NCBI GenBank assembly: GCA_964614855.1
Contig: CAZTMX010000007.1
Span: 1-39,763, forward strand
DNA: 39,763 bases
Direction of reading: 5' to 3'
DNA from: CAWJHE01 sp964614855
GTDB lineage: Bacteria; Chloroflexota; Anaerolineae; Anaerolineales; UBA4823
The notes under the pieces are model-generated. The model saw nothing but the letters and a program-made list of their open reading frames with translations. It was not told where the DNA came from and did no database searches. Shown in pieces: positions 23,178-32,294 of the stretch (position 1 is its first letter; each line of letters starts with the position of its first letter). The translations under genes and the position numbers were made by a program.

Positions 23178-25070
23178 ATGCAGGCTTTACTTGTTGCTGG
23201 AAATTACATAGTAATCTTGTTATCCCTTCTGGCATTTTTATTTGGCGCTGGGTTCTCTCTCCCATCGGAAGCTGCACTTACCCCTATCTGCGCTTTGCAG
23301 GGGAGTGGATTTGTCACTCCGTATGAAGGTCAAAGTATCAGTACGCGCGGTGTAGTGTTTGCCGATATGGACAACACCTGGGTGCGCGGTTTTTATATCC
23401 AGCAGGCAAATTGCGACGGTTTGGAGACTACATCAGACGGCATTTTCATATATATTGGCGAAAAGATCGATGTGGTGCAGGTGGGGGATGCAGTTGAAGT
23501 AAGCGGTGTGGTGCAAGAATATTACGGCATGACGGAAATTGCCTCTTCAACAGCGCAAATTGCCATCCTGGCGCGTAATCAGACACTGCCCCCTATTACG
23601 CAACTGGATCCGCCGGTCGATGACACTGTCTCCAGGGCCTATTTCGAGGCGCGTGAAGGGATGCGCGCCGGGCTGGCAGAAGGCCTGGTGGTGGGTCCGA
23701 CGAATTATGATGAACGTTCCTGGTTGGTGCAGCCCCATCATGGGATCACGCATGTATTTGATGATGACCCCGCCGGTACGGGAGAACTGATCTGCGTGGA
23801 TGACGCCGGGTCTTACGATATCTCACCTCAGGTCAAGGTGGGCGATACCGTCACGCAGATGCAGGGTGTACTGGATTACCGTTATGCGACTTATTGTCTG
23901 CAGCTCACTGCGTCTCCAGTGGTGGAGCCTGCGCCGTTTTCGGTTTTTCTAGCGAGTGGGGAGGTGGTGCATTCTGTTGGGCCTGAAATACGTGGTGGGT
24001 TCAAACTTAATAGCGCACCTGAAATACCTGGTGAGATTGCTCTTTCTGTTACGCCTGAAATCCCAGAAACGCTGCCCTCGTTTCGCCTGGGTACCTACAA
24101 CCTCGCCAACCTGTTCGATACGCTGGATGATCCGCTGACGGATGACAGTGTTTTGTCGGCGACGGAATACCAGCGCCGCCTCGAGAAGCATGCGCTGGGG
24201 TTGCACAATGTCTTACAGGAACCGGATCTGCTGGCTGTTCAGGAGGCAGAGAACGCCAGGGTGTTGCAGGATTTACTCGCCCGCCCCGAAATCCAGTCGA
24301 CGTACGGCTTTTCGATTGTGGATGGGCCGGATAAACGCGGCATTGATGTGGCTTTTCTGTACCGCACGGATCGGGTGCAGGTGGAGACAGCCCAAGCGCG
24401 CCAGGGCTGCACTACCCTGGTGGACGGGCTGGGTCCGGACGGCAACCTGGATGTTTACAACCCGGCGAATGCGATCACCTGCGATACAAACAACGACGGA
24501 ATCCCCGACGGAAACCGCTTGTTTTCGCGCCCACCGCTGCTGGCAAAGGTGAAGGTGTGCCATCCGTCTTGTCCCAGCACAGAGGGGGAGATTTTCTGGC
24601 TGATCAACAACCATCTGAAATCAAAAACAGAAGATACTTCGTCTGTGGCTTATACCTTGCCACGCCGGATCGCGCAGGCCCAATTCCTGGCGGGGTTGGT
24701 GGGCGAAATTATAAGCGGAGATCCTTGGGCAAATGTCATCTTGCTGGGCGATCTGAACGACAACCCTGCGTCCCAACCCTTGAGCATATTGAAGGGTATC
24801 GGGTTGGTTGAAGCGCTGGAGCGGCTCGACCGGGAATTGCGTTACACGTACATATACAACGGCATCACACAGACACTGGATTATGCCCTTTATGCTTTGC
24901 CCGGGAACTGGTCGGTGGTGGGTGTGCAGCCGCTCCATTTCAATGCAGATTTTCCGGTGGATATGATGTCGCTGCCGGGGGTGTACTGGCGTAGCTCAGA
25001 TCACGACCCCCTGGTGGTGACATTGATGCCGGTCGCCGGGCGGGTCTATTTGCCAGTGGTTAGGCGGTGA
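23178..25070 (+). CDS. Secreted ExeM-like nuclease (OB fold plus endonuclease/exonuclease/phosphatase domain)
   Basis: A 630-residue exported protein. A signal peptide spans about residues 1-33 (hydrophobic IVILLSLLAFLFGAGFSL). An N-terminal OB-like domain (about 40-245, with GVVFADMDNTWVRGFYIQ and GDAVEVSGVVQEYYG) is of the type found beside extracellular nucleases. A linker with three PEI repeats precedes the EEP domain, which has all catalytic segments: TYNLANLFDT, LLAVQEAEN, INNHLKSK, LLGDLNDNPAS and the terminal SSDHDPLVVTL with the general-base histidine. The protein ends VYLPVVRR, resembling short tails common on secreted Chloroflexota proteins. It probably degrades extracellular DNA for nutrients or biofilm remodelling. 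It has its own promoter and terminator. Confidence 0.9.
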   Translation: MQALLVAGNYIVILLSLLAFLFGAGFSLPSEAALTPICALQGSGFVTPYEGQSISTRGVVFADMDNTWVRGFYIQQANCDGLETTSDGIFIYIGEKIDVVQVGDAVEVSGVVQEYYGMTEIASSTAQIAILARNQTLPPITQLDPPVDDTVSRAYFEAREGMRAGLAEGLVVGPTNYDERSWLVQPHHGITHVFDDDPAGTGELICVDDAGSYDISPQVKVGDTVTQMQGVLDYRYATYCLQLTASPVVEPAPFSVFLASGEVVHSVGPEIRGGFKLNSAPEIPGEIALSVTPEIPETLPSFRLGTYNLANLFDTLDDPLTDDSVLSATEYQRRLEKHALGLHNVLQEPDLLAVQEAENARVLQDLLARPEIQSTYGFSIVDGPDKRGIDVAFLYRTDRVQVETAQARQGCTTLVDGLGPDGNLDVYNPANAITCDTNNDGIPDGNRLFSRPPLLAKVKVCHPSCPSTEGEIFWLINNHLKSKTEDTSSVAYTLPRRIAQAQFLAGLVGEIISGDPWANVILLGDLNDNPASQPLSILKGIGLVEALERLDRELRYTYIYNGITQTLDYALYALPGNWSVVGVQPLHFNADFPVDMMSLPGVYWRSSDHDPLVVTLMPVAGRVYLPVVRR

Positions 25071-25087
25071 ACTGAAGCGCATGTACC

Positions 25088-25121
25088 AAAAAGCGACTAT
25101 CACATTCGACAGTCGCTTTTT
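25088..25121. terminator. Bidirectional terminator between nuclease and lexA
   Basis: Stem AAAAAGCGACT (25088-25098) pairs with AGTCGCTTTTT (25111-25121) around a 12-base loop, with T runs on both strands. It serves both convergent genes. Confidence 0.88.
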
Positions 25122-25153
25122 TGCTTCTCACAAATTGTACCGCAATCCTGTTC

Positions 25154-25933
25154 TCAAGCAAGCATGCCCTTCACTCGCCGGATGACCATCACCACTTTTC
25201 CCTGCACCTTGACTGTACTGGGGTCGTCGATGATGATGGGCTGCATGGTGGGGTTGGCGGGCTGCAGACGCACCTTTTTGTTTTCCATGTAGAAATATTT
25301 CAAGGTGGTCTCGTCACGATCCTTCAACCAGACAGCGACCATTTCGCCATTGCGGGCTTCTTCGGCGGGCTTCATCACCACGATATCGCCGTCATACACC
25401 ATGGCGTCGATCATGGAATCTCCCTGGACTTCCAGGGCAAAAAGCTCGGCGCCTTTTTCGTTGCTGGGCAGCAGGCTGGTGGCGACATCCACCATGCTGT
25501 CGGCGTCGTAGTAGGAAAAGTCAGAAGAGGGAACCGGTAAAGGCAAACCGGCGGCGATGCGCCCAACCATGGGGATGTGCAGCATGTTGTCGACTGCCTC
25601 GCCCATGGTGCGCATTGTTTTTTGTGCCGAGGCAACCGCGCCTTTTGCCGCGCTGGCAACCGCAGCCATTGGGCTGGCAGGGTTGGCGATAATCTCGGAA
25701 ACCGGCACCAGCAGGCGTATCCCGCGCGATACACGCCCATCTCGCTCGATATACCCGAGCTCCTGGAGCTGGTCGAGGTAGTAGTTCACCACAGATGTTG
25801 AGGAAATTTTCGCGTTTTCGCAAATCTCACGGATGGATGGGGGATAACCGTTGCGCTCCTGGAATTTTTCCAGCTCTTCCAGGATCCTTTTCTGCCTGTC
25901 GGTCAGCGTTTTGCTGCGTTTTCGTGCCATCAT
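25154..25933 (-). CDS. lexA: LexA repressor, SOS response regulator, with long linker
   Basis: A 259-residue LexA. The winged-helix DNA-binding domain is residues 10-75 (LTDRQKRILEELEKF, then PPSIREICENAKISSTSVVNYYL). The self-cleavage domain has the Ala128-Gly129 scissile pair in GRIAAGLPL, nucleophile Ser173 in GDSMIDAMV and general-base Lys212 in TTLKYFY, so RecA-triggered cleavage should work. The protein is about 50 residues longer than the common 200-residue form, because an alanine-rich linker (about residues 85-118) joins the two domains. GGAG lies 8 bases upstream of the first ATG (25933); a second ATG follows directly. The promoter contains a LexA-type box, so it should be autoregulated. 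Confidence 0.95.
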   Translation of the reverse strand: MMARKRSKTLTDRQKRILEELEKFQERNGYPPSIREICENAKISSTSVVNYYLDQLQELGYIERDGRVSRGIRLLVPVSEIIANPASPMAAVASAAKGAVASAQKTMRTMGEAVDNMLHIPMVGRIAAGLPLPVPSSDFSYYDADSMVDVATSLLPSNEKGAELFALEVQGDSMIDAMVYDGDIVVMKPAEEARNGEMVAVWLKDRDETTLKYFYMENKKVRLQPANPTMQPIIIDDPSTVKVQGKVVMVIRRVKGMLA

Positions 25934-25989
25934 GGTCGATTCTCCATCTGCCTTGCCTGTTAAATACTTCGCTTATTTGTGCTAAAAAT

Positions 25990-26018
25990 ATTATAGTCGA
26001 ACATCCGTTCTGTGTCAA
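25990..26018 (-). promoter_or_regulatory. lexA promoter with LexA (SOS) box in the spacer
   Basis: Minus-strand perfect TTGACA (26018-26013), 17-base spacer, perfect TATAAT (25995-25990). Inside the spacer lies GAAC-N4-GTTC (25999-26010), matching the core of the Gram-positive-type LexA box. The acyltransferase gene starts 80-100 bases away on the other strand and could also be affected. Confidence 0.85.
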
Positions 26019-26101
26019 GGGTTTTTTCACCCAGGTCTACCGTTGTTTCATTTCCTGTGGCATAATTTATAGGAATCTTATTCAAGCGAGAACCCCTGCG
26101 T

Positions 26102-26545
26102 ATGTCACGTGACCTGCCTACCACCCTGGTTTATGCTCGCCGTTTACCCATCCTGGGCAAGCTGGCTTATTACGCATTAAAGCTGCTGGGTGTGGAAATT
26201 CCGCTCGCGGTGCCGGTTGGTAGCGATTTTGAGCTGGTGCACGGCGGCGTCGGTGTGGTGATTCACTCGCATTCCGTGATCGGGGCGCGGGTCAAGATCT
26301 ACCCGGGGGTGACGCTGGGGCGGGCCGATATTTACCGCCCTGCGGCTGAATCGGGCTTCGAAGGCATTGTGATCGAAGATGATGTGATCTTGTCTCCCGG
26401 CGCTAAAGTGCTCTGCAAACAAGGTATCTTAACCATTGGACGGGGGACGGTGATCGGGGCTAATGCCGTTTTGCTTGAATCGACCGGCGAGATGGAAATT
26501 TGGGCTGGCATCCCGGCGCGCTGCGTGGGAAAGCGGGCAGCCTGA
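26102..26545 (+). CDS. Serine acetyltransferase-like hexapeptide acyltransferase
   Basis: A 147-residue left-handed beta-helix acyltransferase related to CysE-type and sugar O-acetyltransferases. Hexapeptide repeats are visible from HGGVGVVIHSHSVIGARVKIYPGVTLG to GTVIGANAVLLESTGEMEIWAGIPARCVGK; the catalytic histidine is probably in VIHSHSVIG. It lacks the long N-terminal helical domain of true CysE, and it begins a run of glycan genes, so O-acetylation of a surface sugar is more likely than cysteine synthesis. The next gene starts one base after its TGA. Ribosome site is weak (GAGAA). Confidence 0.85.
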   Translation: MSRDLPTTLVYARRLPILGKLAYYALKLLGVEIPLAVPVGSDFELVHGGVGVVIHSHSVIGARVKIYPGVTLGRADIYRPAAESGFEGIVIEDDVILSPGAKVLCKQGILTIGRGTVIGANAVLLESTGEMEIWAGIPARCVGKRAA

Positions 26546-26546
26546 A

Positions 26547-27623
26547 ATGCCGATGCAGAAAACCTTGCGTATTTGCCTTACCCCTCGCCTCTCGGGTGTC
26601 GGCGGGATGGTCTCCTTTCAATACAAGTTGGCTCAGGGGCTGACTGCCAGGGGGATTGAGACGACATCTGACCTGCGGGATGAACCTTACGCGGCGGTGC
26701 TGGTGATCGGCGGGACGCGCCATATCCCTGCTTTGCTGCGCGCCAGACGCAAAGGCATCCCGGTGATCCAGCGCCTGGACGGGATGAACTGGCTGCACCG
26801 CCTGGGTCGTAAAGACCTGAACATCGGCTGGCGCCATTCCCTGCGAGCCCAATACGGAAATTTCATCCTTTCTTTTATCCGCCGTTATGTGGCGACCGGG
26901 TTGGTGTACCAGAGCGAGTTTGTGCGCAGCTGGTGGCAGCGGGCTTATGGACAGGATGCTGCAGCCAGCTGCGTCATCTACAACGGGGTGGACCTGGATC
27001 TTTACACCCCGCACGGCGATCACCAGCGCCCGAAGGATCGTTGGCGGGTGCTGTTGGTCGAAGGCAGCCTGATGGGCGGGTATGAACAAGGGTTAGATGC
27101 CGCGCTGGAGTTGGTTCAACGGCTGGCAGGCCACCAGAGTCCAGCGTCTTTACAGCCGGTGGAATTGGTGGTTGTCGGGCGTGTCTCCCAGGAAGTAAAA
27201 CAACGAGCGGAACAAAAGCTCTCCAACAGCCCCCATGCTGAAACCCTTTCCCTGCGTTGGGAGGGGTTGGTGGAGCGCGCGCAAATCCCTGCGATCGACC
27301 GCTCGGCGCACCTGCTGTATTCTTCTGATATCAACGCCGCCTGTCCCAATTCGGTCATCGAGGCCCTGGCGTGCGGCTTGCCGGTGGCGGCTTTTGATAC
27401 CGGCGCTATTCCTGAACTGGTCAAGCAAGGCTCCGGCTGCGTTGTGCCTTACGGCGGCGATCCCTGGCGTTTGGAACCTCCGGATGTGGCGAGCCTGTCT
27501 GCTGGGGCGTTGGATGTCCTGCAGCGGCAGGAGTTCTACCGCGCCAATGCACGCAGACGCGCAGAAGAGGCTTTCGGTCTGGAGTGTATGGTCGATCAAT
27601 ATCTGGAGATTCTTTTGGGTTAG
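26547..27623 (+). CDS. GT4 family glycosyltransferase
   Basis: A 358-residue retaining glycosyltransferase of family 4 (GT-B fold). The N-terminal acceptor domain starts RICLTPRLSGVGGMVSFQYKL, and the C-terminal nucleotide-sugar domain has RWRVLLVEGSLMGGYEQG and the E-x7-E-like CPNSVIEALACGLPVAAFDTGAIPEL. Start ATG 26547 is chosen because it follows the previous stop directly, although the frame is open upstream to 26463 within the preceding gene; a second ATG at 26553 is possible. It acts in the cytoplasm on a lipid-linked or other glycan precursor; donor and acceptor are unknown. Confidence 0.9.
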   Translation: MPMQKTLRICLTPRLSGVGGMVSFQYKLAQGLTARGIETTSDLRDEPYAAVLVIGGTRHIPALLRARRKGIPVIQRLDGMNWLHRLGRKDLNIGWRHSLRAQYGNFILSFIRRYVATGLVYQSEFVRSWWQRAYGQDAAASCVIYNGVDLDLYTPHGDHQRPKDRWRVLLVEGSLMGGYEQGLDAALELVQRLAGHQSPASLQPVELVVVGRVSQEVKQRAEQKLSNSPHAETLSLRWEGLVERAQIPAIDRSAHLLYSSDINAACPNSVIEALACGLPVAAFDTGAIPELVKQGSGCVVPYGGDPWRLEPPDVASLSAGALDVLQRQEFYRANARRRAEEAFGLECMVDQYLEILLG

Positions 27624-27629
27624 CGGCAA

Positions 27630-28496
27630 ATGAAAAGTTCTTTACTATCACTGGCAGCCTGGGCTGCTCGACACCTCCCTCAGCCGCTCAAACGGGCGAT
27701 TTACAGTTTCAAACCATTGGCGAAATTCATTCGCGGCAGTTTGAATATAGCTGCCCCGCAAGGTTTGACCCGGGTGAAAGTGGCAGCGGGTGACCTGGCG
27801 GGTGTGGAGATGACCCTGGATTTACAGAGCGAAAAGGATTACTGGCTGGGTACCTACGAAATGGATATCCAGGCTGCCATCCAATCTCTGGTGCGTCCTG
27901 GATGCGTGGCTTACGATGTCGGCGCCAATATCGGCTATATCAGTTTGCTGCTGGCGCGCAGGGTTGGCGCAGGTGGGCAGGTATTCGCTTTCGAAGCACT
28001 ACCGGCGAATGTGGACAGGCTGAAACAAAACCTGGAAACCAGCGGTTTGGCGGCGCGGGTACAGGCGATCCATGCAGCCGTAATCGATGAGACCAGGGAG
28101 GTACAGTTTTATGTCGGACCTTCCGGCGGGATGGGCAAGGCGGAGGGGTCTGCCGGACGGCAAGAATATGCTTACCAGCAGGTCGTCCTGGCGCCGGGGC
28201 TTTCGTTGGATCATTTTGTCTACCAGCAGGGAAATCCAGCACCGCAGGTGGTCAAGATGGATATCGAAGGCGGCGAAGTACTGGCTTTGCCCGGGATGCG
28301 CCGCGTGTTGGCAGAAGCCCGCCCGCTGATGCTGCTGGAGATGCACGGCCCAGAGGCAGCAAGGGTCGCCTGGGAGGCGCTGCGTGGGGCGAATTACCGC
28401 ATTTGCCGCATGGCAAGCGGCTATCCCCAGGTATTTGAATTGAACGAGCTGGATTGGAAGGCATACCTGGTGGCGCTGCCTGAGGAGTGGTCCTGA
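27630..28496 (+). CDS. FkbM family methyltransferase
   Basis: A 288-residue SAM-dependent methyltransferase of the FkbM family, which usually O-methylates sugars or polyketides. Motif I is YDVGANIGYIS (95-105), followed by QVFAFEALPANVDRLKQNL, and the family hallmark VVKMDIEGGEVLALPGMRRVL near residues 207-227. Located between two glycosyltransferase genes with near-zero spacing, it probably methylates the sugar chain made by this cluster. ATG 27630 lies 7 bases after the previous stop. Confidence 0.92.
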   Translation: MKSSLLSLAAWAARHLPQPLKRAIYSFKPLAKFIRGSLNIAAPQGLTRVKVAAGDLAGVEMTLDLQSEKDYWLGTYEMDIQAAIQSLVRPGCVAYDVGANIGYISLLLARRVGAGGQVFAFEALPANVDRLKQNLETSGLAARVQAIHAAVIDETREVQFYVGPSGGMGKAEGSAGRQEYAYQQVVLAPGLSLDHFVYQQGNPAPQVVKMDIEGGEVLALPGMRRVLAEARPLMLLEMHGPEAARVAWEALRGANYRICRMASGYPQVFELNELDWKAYLVALPEEWS

Positions 28497-28497
28497 G

Positions 28498-29634
28498 ATG
28501 GTTGCAGCGACTTTCTCTGGCAGGTTAGCAATCCAACAGCGGGTGCTGCCCGTCTACCGGGCGCCCTTTTTTGATGCCCTGGCGAGCGCCTGCAGCGGTG
28601 GTCTGAGCGTGTTTGCGGGAAAACCGCGACCCGAAGAGCATATCGTCAGTGCAGAACGCTTGCAGACTGCCAGGTTGGTGCAAGCCTGCAACCTGCATTT
28701 ATTTGCTATCACTTCGCCCTTCTTCCAGTGCTGGCAGGTGGGTATGGTCGATTGGCTGCAGGAGTGGCAGCCCGATGCCCTGGTCGTCGAAGCCAACCCG
28801 CGCTACCTGAGCACCCGGCGCGCGGTAAGCTGGATGCATGATCATGGGAAACCCGTGCTGGGCTGGGGGCTGGGTGCACCAAAGCTGAGCGGCCGGTTGG
28901 CGGGATGGCGGAAGACAGGCAGAGAAGGATTCCTGCGCCAATTTGATGGGCTGATCGCCTATAGCCAGCGCGGTGCAGCAGAATATGCTGCCACAGGCTT
29001 CCCTGCACAGCGCATTTTTGTGGCACGCAACGCTGTCACCGGCAAGCCCAGCGCACCGCTCCCCGCACGCCCGCCGCAGTTCGATGGACGACCGGTCGTT
29101 CTCTTTGTCGGACGGCTGCAGCAGCGCAAACGCATCGACAACTTGCTTCGCGCGTGTGCGGCTTTGCCTGAAGATCAGCAGCCGCACTGTTGGATCGTCG
29201 GCGATGGTCCAGCCAGGGATGAATTTGAAAGCCTGGCGCAGGGTATTTACCCCGGGACAAAATTCTTCGGCGCCAAACACGGGCCGGATTTGGATGCCAT
29301 CTTTAACCAGGCAGATGTCTTCATCCTGCCCGGCACCGGAGGCCTGGCGGTGCAGCAGGCAATGGCGCACGGGCTGCCTGTGATCGTGGCCCAAGGCGAT
29401 GGGACGCAGGATGACCTGGTGCGGCCGGAAAACGGCTGGAGCATCCAGCCGGATAACCAACACCAATTAACAGATGCGCTGGCACAGGCTTTACAAAATC
29501 CAACCCGCCTGCGCCAGATGGGGGCTGAATCGTACCGCATTGTTTCTGATGAGATCAACCTGGAATGTATGGTTTCGGTCTTCCTGGAAGCCCTATCGAG
29601 CCTCCAGCCTGACCGGTTCCATCCAGGTACATAA
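28498..29634 (+). CDS. GT4 family glycosyltransferase
   Basis: A 378-residue GT-B glycosyltransferase. The N-terminal domain begins with an acceptor region (AIQQRVLPVYRAPFFDALASA) typical of GT4; the donor domain begins at VVLFVGRLQQRKRIDNLLRA (about 200-219), with WIVGDGPARDEFE and ADVFILPGTGGLAVQQAMAHGLPVI. The position of the usual E-x7-E first glutamate is occupied within GGLAVQQAMAHG, so one of the two acids appears replaced; activity is still likely. Start follows the FkbM TGA by one base. Confidence 0.9.
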   Translation: MVAATFSGRLAIQQRVLPVYRAPFFDALASACSGGLSVFAGKPRPEEHIVSAERLQTARLVQACNLHLFAITSPFFQCWQVGMVDWLQEWQPDALVVEANPRYLSTRRAVSWMHDHGKPVLGWGLGAPKLSGRLAGWRKTGREGFLRQFDGLIAYSQRGAAEYAATGFPAQRIFVARNAVTGKPSAPLPARPPQFDGRPVVLFVGRLQQRKRIDNLLRACAALPEDQQPHCWIVGDGPARDEFESLAQGIYPGTKFFGAKHGPDLDAIFNQADVFILPGTGGLAVQQAMAHGLPVIVAQGDGTQDDLVRPENGWSIQPDNQHQLTDALAQALQNPTRLRQMGAESYRIVSDEINLECMVSVFLEALSSLQPDRFHPGT

Positions 29635-29648
29635 ATAAGGACAACAGC

Positions 29649-30845
29649 ATGCGTATCTTGTACGTTGCAGATGGGCGCTCCCCCATCACATTGAGTTGGA
29701 TGGAATATTTCCTTGCCGGGGGACACGAGGTTCACCTGGTTTCAACATTTCCCTGCGATCCAGACCCGCGGTTGGCATCTTATAAAAACCTGCCTTTGGC
29801 CTTCAGTGGGCTGAAAAAACAGGAACCTGTCGCTGCACCCGCATCAGCAAAGCCCAAGAATTTCCTTTGGGGCGCCAGGATGGTGGGCTTGCGAACCAGC
29901 CTGCGCCAGTGGCTCGGCCCGTCGACTCTTCCTGCCGCAGCAAGGCAGCTTTCCGCCTGGATCAAACACATCCAGCCTGACCTGGTGCATGCATTGCGCA
30001 TCCCTTATGAGGGCATGGTCGCGGCCATGGCAAACCCGGCAGCGCCATTGCTGGTCTCGGTTTGGGGGAATGATTTCACCTTACACGCCAAAGCAAACCC
30101 GTGGATGGCAAACCTTACACGCAGAACACTCCAGCGAGCACAGGCGCTGCAATCTGATTGCCAACGGGATATCCGCCTGGCGCAAAGCCTGGGTTTTAGG
30201 AAAGATAAACCTACTCTGGTTGTCCCAGGGGCAGGCGGCATTCACACGGACGTGTTTTTTCCTCCCAGTTCGTTTTCGCGCGCTCCTACGGATCAGAACC
30301 AGAGTATCAATATCATCAACCCGCGCGGTGTGCGCGCCTATATTCGCAATGATGTCTTCTTCCAGTCCATCCCATTGGTTCTAAAACAAAAACCCGCGGC
30401 GCGGTTCTTTTGCCCCAATATGGCAGACGAGCCGCTGGCGCAGAAATGGCTGAAGGACCTGGGGATAGAAAACCAGACCACCTTGCTGCCGCGTTTATCT
30501 CGCGCACAGATGGCGGATCTATTTCGCAGCGCAAGCATGGTGATTTCTCCGAGTGTGCACGACGGCACGCCCAACTCGTTATTAGAGGCGATGGCTTGCG
30601 GTTGTTTCCCGATTGCGGGAGACCTGGAATCGATCCGGGAGTGGATCACATCGGGTGAAAACGGCTTATTGTTCGATCCTGCGGACCCTCAAGCGCTGGC
30701 GCAGGCGATCCTGGCGGCGTTTGAATCTCCAGCCTTATTGGTGCACGCGCGGGAAATGAACTTAAAGATGATTTCTGAGCGTGCTCGTTATGATGTTGTG
30801 GCGCCAAAGGTGGAAAAGTTTTACCAGGCTTTGCTGGAAAGATAA
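29649..30845 (+). CDS. GT4 family glycosyltransferase
   Basis: A 398-residue GT-B glycosyltransferase. The N-terminal domain (MRILYVADGRSPITLSWMEYFLAGGHEVHLVS) has the usual first strand and helix. The region LVSVWGNDFTLHAKANPW is typical of GT4 enzymes acting on surface glycans. The donor domain has the E-x7-E motif in VHDGTPNSLLEAMACGCFPIAGDLESIREWI (about 302-332). It is the last of the plus-strand glycan genes and is closed by a strong terminator. The cluster has no flippase, polymerase or export gene in this window. Confidence 0.92.
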   Translation: MRILYVADGRSPITLSWMEYFLAGGHEVHLVSTFPCDPDPRLASYKNLPLAFSGLKKQEPVAAPASAKPKNFLWGARMVGLRTSLRQWLGPSTLPAAARQLSAWIKHIQPDLVHALRIPYEGMVAAMANPAAPLLVSVWGNDFTLHAKANPWMANLTRRTLQRAQALQSDCQRDIRLAQSLGFRKDKPTLVVPGAGGIHTDVFFPPSSFSRAPTDQNQSINIINPRGVRAYIRNDVFFQSIPLVLKQKPAARFFCPNMADEPLAQKWLKDLGIENQTTLLPRLSRAQMADLFRSASMVISPSVHDGTPNSLLEAMACGCFPIAGDLESIREWITSGENGLLFDPADPQALAQAILAAFESPALLVHAREMNLKMISERARYDVVAPKVEKFYQALLER

Positions 30846-30886
30846 AAATGGAACGGTTTCTTGTGCAAGAAACCGTCCCATTTTTT
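30844..30886. terminator. Bidirectional terminator between glycan cluster and lpd operon
   Basis: ATGG and ACGGTTTCTTG pair with CAAGAAACCGT and CCAT, with one A/C mismatch in the stem and A/T runs on both sides. It lies at the end of the glycosyltransferase gene and just before the convergent lpd stop. Confidence 0.88.
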
Positions 30887-30898
30887 GCCAGATAAGTC

Positions 30899-32294
30899 TT
30901 AGGTGTGGATAGCATGGCCCTCAACCGCATGCGCAGCTTCCATCAGCGTTTCACTGAGAGTGGGGTGCGCGTGGACGTTGCGGGCAATCTCGTGGGTTGT
31001 CAATNNNNNNNNNNGCCAGGGTGAGCTCTGGCAACAGTTCGGTTACCTCTGGGCCGATCAGGTGAGCGCCCAGGATTTCTCCGTATTTTGCGTCTGTAAT
31101 AATCTTGATCCAACCGGCGCCTTCACCCAGCCCAAGCGCTTTACCGTTTGCCTGGTAGGGGAATTTGCCGATCTTTAGCTCGTAACCTTTTTCGCGTGCC
31201 TGTTTTTCTGTCAGGCCAAAGGAAGCTACCTGCGGCTGGCAGTAGGTAGCCCGCGGCATATTCTCATATTTCAGTGGGGTGGTCTCCAAACCGGCGATGC
31301 TTTCTGCGCAGATCATCGCCTGGGCAGAACCCACATGCGCCAGCATCATTTTTGCTGTCACATCGCCAATAGCCCAAATTCCTGGCACATTGGTCGCCAT
31401 GCGGTCATCCACTTCCACAGCCCCGCGCTCGGTTAATTTAACACCCACTTCTTCCAGCCCGAGCCCCCGGCCGTTGGGTTTGAAGCCGATCGCCACCAAG
31501 GCCTGTTCGGCGACGAGTGTGGTCTCACCTTTTTCGCTGCTGACTTTTACTTCAACACCGTCATCAGTTGCCTGGATCGACTCAACTTTATGACCGGTCA
31601 TCACGTTGATCTTGCGTTTTTTGAAGGCTTTCGCCAGTTCAGCGCTTGTTTCTTCGTCTTCCAGGGGCACCAGGGTCGGCAGCATTTCCACAATGGTGAC
31701 TTCTGCGCCGTAAGAATGCCAGACGGTGGCAAATTCAACGCCGATAGCGCCGGCGCCGATGATAATGGCAGATTTCGGCAGGTTTTCCTGCAGAATGGCT
31801 TCCATGTAAGTGACCACATGTTTGCCGTCGATCTTCCAGACCGGAGGCACCATGGTGCTGGCGCCGGTGGCGATAACAATATTTTTTGCTTTATGCTCGC
31901 TGACATTCCCGGATGCATCCGTAACCGATACGGTATCGGTTGCGGTGACTTTGGCTGTACCCATGTGCACATCAATTTTGTTTTTCTTCATCAGAAAGCC
32001 GACGCCCTTGGTTAAGCGCTCTGAGACCTGGCGGCTGCGTTTTACCGCCACGCTGTAATCCAGCACCAGGTTTTCGAAAGAAAAGCCAAGCTCTTTGCCT
32101 CTTTCACGGAGGGTGTGGGCAACATCCGCGTTCTTAAGCAACGATTTGGAAGGGATGCAGCCGACGTTCAGACAAACACCGCCCAACCATTGTTTGTCGA
32201 TAATTGCGGTTTGGAAACCAAGCTGGGCTGCGCGAATGGCACATACATAACCCGCCGGTCCTGCTCCGATTACGATGACATCATATTCGCTCAT
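30899..32294 (-). CDS. lpdA: Dihydrolipoyl dehydrogenase (E3), interrupted by assembly gap
   Basis: The flavoprotein that re-oxidises lipoamide in 2-oxoacid dehydrogenase complexes. FAD motif GAGPAGYVCAIRAAQLG (11-27), redox disulfide GGVCLNVGCIPSK, NAD motif IIGAGAIGVEFATVW, and the second FAD motif WAIGDV are all present. Ten Ns at 31005-31014 break the frame near LLPELTLA. After the gap the true frame resumes as LTTHEIARNVHAHPTLSETLMEAAHAVEGHAIHT, with the C-terminal catalytic His-Pro-Thr-Leu-Ser, ending in TAA at 30901-30899. Reading straight through ten Ns gives a false C-terminus. Frame logic requires the real gap to be a multiple of three; about 12 bases fits relatives. AGGAG precedes ATG 32294. 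E2 lies 155 bases upstream. Confidence 0.93.
31005..31014. other. Assembly gap (ten Ns)
   Basis: Ten unresolved bases within lpdA, probably a scaffold placeholder. The length is inconsistent with the reading frames on either side, so it does not reflect the true distance. Confidence 0.97.
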
